Assembly: GCA_021774015.1 (NCBI GenBank)
Contig: JAJFJO010000112.1
Span: forward strand, 1 to 7,804
DNA length: 7,804 nt
Source: Gammaproteobacteria bacterium
GTDB lineage: Bacteria; Pseudomonadota; Gammaproteobacteria; Coxiellales; Coxiellaceae
Direction: 5' to 3'
A program made the position numbers and the translations under genes. Numbering within the stretch: position 1 is the stretch's first letter; each line of letters starts with the position of its first letter. Shown one piece after another: positions 6,093 to 7,804 of the stretch. The notes under the pieces are model-generated. The model did no database searches. It saw nothing but the letters and a program-made list of their open reading frames with translations, and was not told the DNA's origin.

Positions 6093-6329
6093 TTAATCAA
6101 AAAGGCTAAGTGCATAGCCATTAAATAATTCCTGAGCCTGTTGTTTGGCTTTTTCTAATCCCTCACATGAATGGTTCTTAATCCCATTTATATCGCATCT
6201 TATTATGTATTGTTCTCCCGATAATCTTTCCAGGACAAAGCGAATTGGTGAATATTTCCCCAAGAGTGTCCCAACCCAAAGAGTGTTCGTTCGTCCTATA
6301 TATTTCCATTGTAATTTTTTAGGTATCAT
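6093..6329 (-). CDS. hypothetical protein, 78 aa
   Basis: I do not recognise this small protein. The first 50 residues look like beta strands (LQWKYIGRTNTLWVGTLLGK, then FVLERL and YIIRCDI), and the last 25 form an amphipathic helix, LEKAKQQAQELFNGYALSLF. That end resembles the 'AKxxAqelf' terminal helix common in small proteins of phages and mobile elements. Its ATG overlaps the end of the 66-residue gene by 11 nt, and the winged-helix gene starts 27 nt after its stop. The overlapping, collinear placement supports it as a real gene. Confidence 0.65.
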   Translation of the reverse strand: MIPKKLQWKYIGRTNTLWVGTLLGKYSPIRFVLERLSGEQYIIRCDINGIKNHSCEGLEKAKQQAQELFNGYALSLFD

Positions 6330-6519
6330 AACCCCATTTATTAGCTATCATCAATCGCTTGCATAAAACACGGTAGATGCCAAATCGTTTTAAATCAAGA
6401 TTATCTCCTTTATGTTCACGATTTGGAAGCGACCACACTTCTGTTGAATTATCTGAGTTTTCATCTTTATTGATTAATACTCTGAAGTAAGTTTTCAAGC
6501 GATTTTCTGGTATTATCAT
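6319..6519 (-). CDS. hypothetical protein, 66 aa
   Basis: This is a small soluble protein without a recognisable domain. It begins with a likely strand (RLKTYFRVLINKD), continues through a polar turn, and ends with a basic helix (DLKRFGIYRVLCKRLMIANKWG). The ATG overlaps the stop of the excisionase-like gene as ATGA, and its own end overlaps the next gene by 11 nt. It is accepted as real because it fits this coupled chain of genes; its function is unknown. Confidence 0.58.
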   Translation of the reverse strand: MIIPENRLKTYFRVLINKDENSDNSTEVWSLPNREHKGDNLDLKRFGIYRVLCKRLMIANKWGYDT

Positions 6520-6830
6520 CCTCTAACTATATGGTTTTGGATGTACTGATATAAACTAGGTACGTAATAGCGAATTGTTCTCCCTTCTCTACTTATCTGT
6601 ATCCCGTTTTCTGGAGAGTTGTCTCGTAATTTTTGCATCTTACTTCTTTCAACTCCAAGAATTTCTTTCGCTTTTTCTGTGCCACACCAGACTTCATCAT
6701 TCTTTTCCGATTTATCAGGTAAATTATTTAACCGTTTTTCAATTTTTTCCAAGACAGTTTCACTAACACGGTTTGCTAACTCATCCAGATAAGCTATTGC
6801 CTCATCTCCTTCTAAAACAACAATTTTCAT
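6516..6830 (-). CDS. helix-turn-helix DNA-binding protein, excisionase/MerR-like fold
   Basis: This 104-residue protein has a helical N-terminal part (VSETVLEKIEKRL at 22-34, possibly a dimerising coiled coil). A helix-turn-helix of the HTH_17/excisionase type follows: WCGTEKAKEILGVERSKMQKL (48-68), a wing with GIQISREGRTIRYYV (76-90), and PSLYQYIQNH closing. In Bacteroidota, proteins of this form accompany tyrosine recombinases in integrative elements, where they act as excisionases or transcription regulators; no recombinase is visible in this window. It starts 9 nt after the first gene of the operon and ends in an ATGA overlap with the 66-residue gene. A role in controlling excision or later genes is inferred from family and position. 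Confidence 0.78.
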   Translation of the reverse strand: MKIVVLEGDEAIAYLDELANRVSETVLEKIEKRLNNLPDKSEKNDEVWCGTEKAKEILGVERSKMQKLRDNSPENGIQISREGRTIRYYVPSLYQYIQNHIVRG

Positions 6831-6839
6831 ACTTCTATA

Positions 6840-7115
6840 CTATTGGTTTAGTTTTAAAGAAGTTTGCTCATCTCCATTAAGTAATTGCCTTGCTTTTCTA
6901 CTTCGAGATTGTTGTTTATCAGTCTGCTCTTCTATTATTTCAAGTCCAGCATCGTATATAGCAATCTTATTTTCAACTTTAATTTTTTGAAAATTGAAAA
7001 ATTTAGAAACTGTTGGTCGGGAAAGATTGGCTTTGTTAGCGACCTTACTAACGTAGTTCTCAAAAAGTTTAGCCAACTGTATTTTGAGTATTTCTATCTC
7101 ATTTTTTTCTATCAT
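6840..7115 (-). CDS. small helix-turn-helix regulator, first gene of the operon
   Basis: This 91-residue protein is almost all helical, with a helix-turn-helix at about 21-41 (YVSKVANKANLSRPTVSKFFN). It matches the LacI/XRE-like pattern in which SRPTV is the start of the recognition helix. A second helical part (VENKIAIYDAGLEIIEEQ) and a basic tail follow. Size and position, as first gene of a long operon divergently transcribed from a repressor-like gene, make it a Cro-like candidate. The ATG (7113-7115) is the first after the predicted promoter at 7171-7200, leaving a leader of about 50 nt. The TGTAAAA repeats at 7139-7167 lie in that leader and promoter-proximal DNA and could be its own operator, which is inference. 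Confidence 0.75.
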   Translation of the reverse strand: MIEKNEIEILKIQLAKLFENYVSKVANKANLSRPTVSKFFNFQKIKVENKIAIYDAGLEIIEEQTDKQQSRSRKARQLLNGDEQTSLKLNQ

Positions 7116-7138
7116 CTATATTCTGTTTTGAAAAGTTT

Positions 7139-7167
7139 TGTAAAAGCACTGTAAAAGTTATGTAAAA
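7139..7167. repeat. three TGTAAAA direct repeats with exact 11-bp period
   Basis: TGTAAAA occurs at 7139-7145, 7150-7156 and 7161-7167, so all three lie on the same face of the helix. The first two extend to TGTAAAAG, and a degenerate TGAAAAG precedes them at 7129. They sit between the minus-strand -10 box (7171-7176) and the start codon of the first operon gene. They are good candidates for a regulator array controlling the operon, or for short iterons. Confidence 0.6.
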
Positions 7168-7170
7168 AAC

Positions 7171-7200
7171 ATTATATTTGCCGTCAACATGTTGTTTCAA
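7171..7200 (-). promoter_or_regulatory. promoter of the minus-strand operon
   Basis: Reading the minus strand, TTGAAA (complement of 7195-7200) and TATAAT (complement of 7171-7176) are separated by 18 bp, close to the housekeeping-sigma consensus. Transcription would begin near 7164, about 50 nt before the ATG of the 91-residue regulator. The spacer contains the palindrome CAACATGTTG (7185-7194) and one GACGGCA heptamer, so a bound repressor would block it. Bacteroidota promoters usually follow a TTTG/TAnnTTTG pattern, which this one does not match exactly. Confidence 0.55.
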
Positions 7201-7241
7201 GACGGCAATATGGGTTCAAAACTATAAAAAATTGACGGCAT
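7178..7241. promoter_or_regulatory. operator-like GACGGCA repeats between divergent genes
   Basis: The heptamer GACGGCA is present three times: inverted as TGCCGTC at 7179-7185, and direct at 7201-7207 and 7234-7240. Starts are 22 and 33 bp apart, whole multiples of 11 bp. Copies 1 and 2 form a perfect 8-bp inverted repeat (TTGCCGTC / GACGGCAA, 7178-7208). Copies 1 and 3 form a 9-bp one (TGCCGTCAA / TTGACGGCA). Copy 1 lies in the spacer of the minus promoter and copy 3 overlaps the -35 of the plus promoter. Such placement suits a repressor that shuts the operon and tunes its own gene, probably the plus-strand product at 7287. Confidence 0.65.
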
Positions 7242-7261
7242 TGTGCCAACTTTTTTATACT
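7232..7261 (+). promoter_or_regulatory. promoter of the plus-strand repressor-like gene
   Basis: TTGACG (7232-7237) and TATACT (7256-7261) are separated by 18 bp, predicting a start near 7268 and a short leader before the ATG at 7287. The overlapping TACTTTTT (7258-7265) is also one mismatch from the Bacteroidota TAnnTTTG box. The -35 element overlaps the third GACGGCA copy, suggesting autoregulation. Confidence 0.5.
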
Positions 7262-7286
7262 TTTTTTCAAATAATTTAATATTGTG

Positions 7287-7804
7287 ATGGAAGAAAATGA
7301 CGATAAAGACAATAAGGGAAAGGGAAAGAAGAAGTATGAACTTTCTGTAATTGACCTTAGATTTTTAAAAACAGTAGATGTTGTAATCGCTGAGAATAAA
7401 AATGCAGACATCAAATTGGCTTCAGATAGTGCTATAAGTACTACAGTATATGGAACTAGAAGTATCATTGGGAAAATCCGAAGTTCACAAAGAGGGGTAA
7501 CAACAACTCAAATAGAAAAATTTGCAATTTATTTTAACCTTGATTTTAATTGTTTCTTTAGGGATATAGCTAAAATTGAATATGATCCGAATAACATAGG
7601 TGATAAAATTGAAGTAAAAGATAATGCCCAGTTTAATTCAGGCACAAAAGGAAGAAACATTCAGGTCTCTGGTGGAGCGTATAATGAAACCAACAATAAC
7701 TATGAGAAAGGTGCGATAAAAAAACAGGTGTTATACGCAGAAAATATTTTTAAAAAAAGTGAATGTCCTCCTGATTTTCAAAAGAAATGTCGAAATATTT
7801 TAGA
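7287..7804 (+). CDS. repressor-like helix-turn-helix protein (3' end beyond window)
   Basis: An ATG at 7287-7289 opens a frame that stays free of stops for 172 codons to the window edge. After a Lys/Asp/Glu-rich start (residues 1-16) comes a helical region. IGKIRSSQRGVTTTQIEKFAIYFNLDFNCFF (61-91) has the typical C-terminal half of XRE/CI-type helix-turn-helix domains: the 'G-K-I-R-xxQ-RGVT' recognition-helix exit, then the helix leading to a 'fNld.n.ff' turn, as in Bacteroidota phage repressors. A Gly/Asn-rich linker (113-139, with SGTKGRNIQVSGGAYNETNN) and a new domain containing C160 and C168 follow. No S24 peptidase motif is seen in the available part. It is divergent from the operon and preceded by operator-like repeats, making it the likely master repressor. 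The upstream half of the helix-turn-helix is divergent, so the family call is moderate. Confidence 0.7.
   Translation, partial: MEENDDKDNKGKGKKKYELSVIDLRFLKTVDVVIAENKNADIKLASDSAISTTVYGTRSIIGKIRSSQRGVTTTQIEKFAIYFNLDFNCFFRDIAKIEYDPNNIGDKIEVKDNAQFNSGTKGRNIQVSGGAYNETNNNYEKGAIKKQVLYAENIFKKSECPPDFQKKCRNIL

Noticed and set aside
6145..7154. Plus-strand open frames at 6145-6366, 6575-6766 and 6885-7154
   Set aside because: They are antisense to well-coupled operon genes and show Phe/Leu/Ser-rich antisense composition.
7173..7180. TATATTTG on the plus strand, a perfect Bacteroidota TAnnTTTG box
   Set aside because: No TTTG or TTG lies at the right distance upstream (nearest is 32 bp away), and a better placed promoter exists at 7232-7261. 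It may still matter if spacing rules are loose.
7184..7468. Minus-strand open frame of 94 codons across the divergent control region
   Set aside because: It lies antisense to the repressor-like gene and over its promoter and operators; its Ser/Phe/Leu-rich composition is typical of an antisense shadow.

Overview
The window looks like an accessory, probably mobile, region of a Bacteroidota genome, most likely Flavobacteriia or Sphingobacteriia. It is AT-rich, codons are biased to A/T, genes lack strong Shine-Dalgarno sites, and start/stop overlaps are frequent. No rRNA, tRNA, CRISPR array, integrase, transposase, relaxase or phage structural gene is visible, so the kind of element (prophage early region, phage satellite, integrative element or plasmid) cannot be fixed from this stretch.

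Layout: positions 1-147 hold the last 48 codons of a plus-strand gene. A 12-bp-stem hairpin at 224-253, with T-runs on both sides, separates it from a convergent minus-strand operon. That operon fills 7115 down to 280 with thirteen genes. Gaps are at most 27 nt and six junctions overlap, three of them ATGA. In transcription order it encodes: a 91-aa helix-turn-helix protein; a 104-aa excisionase-like helix-turn-helix protein; two small unknown proteins (66 and 78 aa); a 442-aa winged-helix protein with a long linker (replication-initiator-like); a 164-aa protein made of a tandem duplication; a 95-aa unknown; a 409-aa GT-B glycosyltransferase; a 211-aa four-helix membrane protein ending in a classical C2H2 zinc finger; a 107-aa unknown; a 221-aa YkgJ-type cysteine-cluster protein; a 151-aa unknown; and a 113-aa SnoaL/NTF2-like protein.

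Positions 7116-7286 form a divergent control region. It carries a minus-strand promoter for the operon, a plus-strand promoter for a repressor-like gene that starts at 7287 and runs off the right edge, three copies of the heptamer GACGGCA, and three TGTAAAA repeats spaced exactly 11 bp. This resembles a phage or integrative-element genetic switch: a repressor on one side, and a Cro-sized regulator heading a long early-type operon on the other.

The most unusual signals are two. First, the DNA encoding the linker of the 442-aa protein (about 5259-5612) carries a 74-nt imperfect hairpin, several smaller inverted repeats, short direct repeats and an AT-rich block, which suggests an origin or other cis-acting site embedded in a replication-type gene. 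Second, the distal operon puts a glycosyltransferase, a membrane-anchored C2H2 zinc finger, a metal-binding cysteine-cluster protein and an NTF2-like protein under what looks like early-gene control. I cannot assign a known system to that combination. Any joint function, such as surface or DNA glycosylation or host takeover, is inference.
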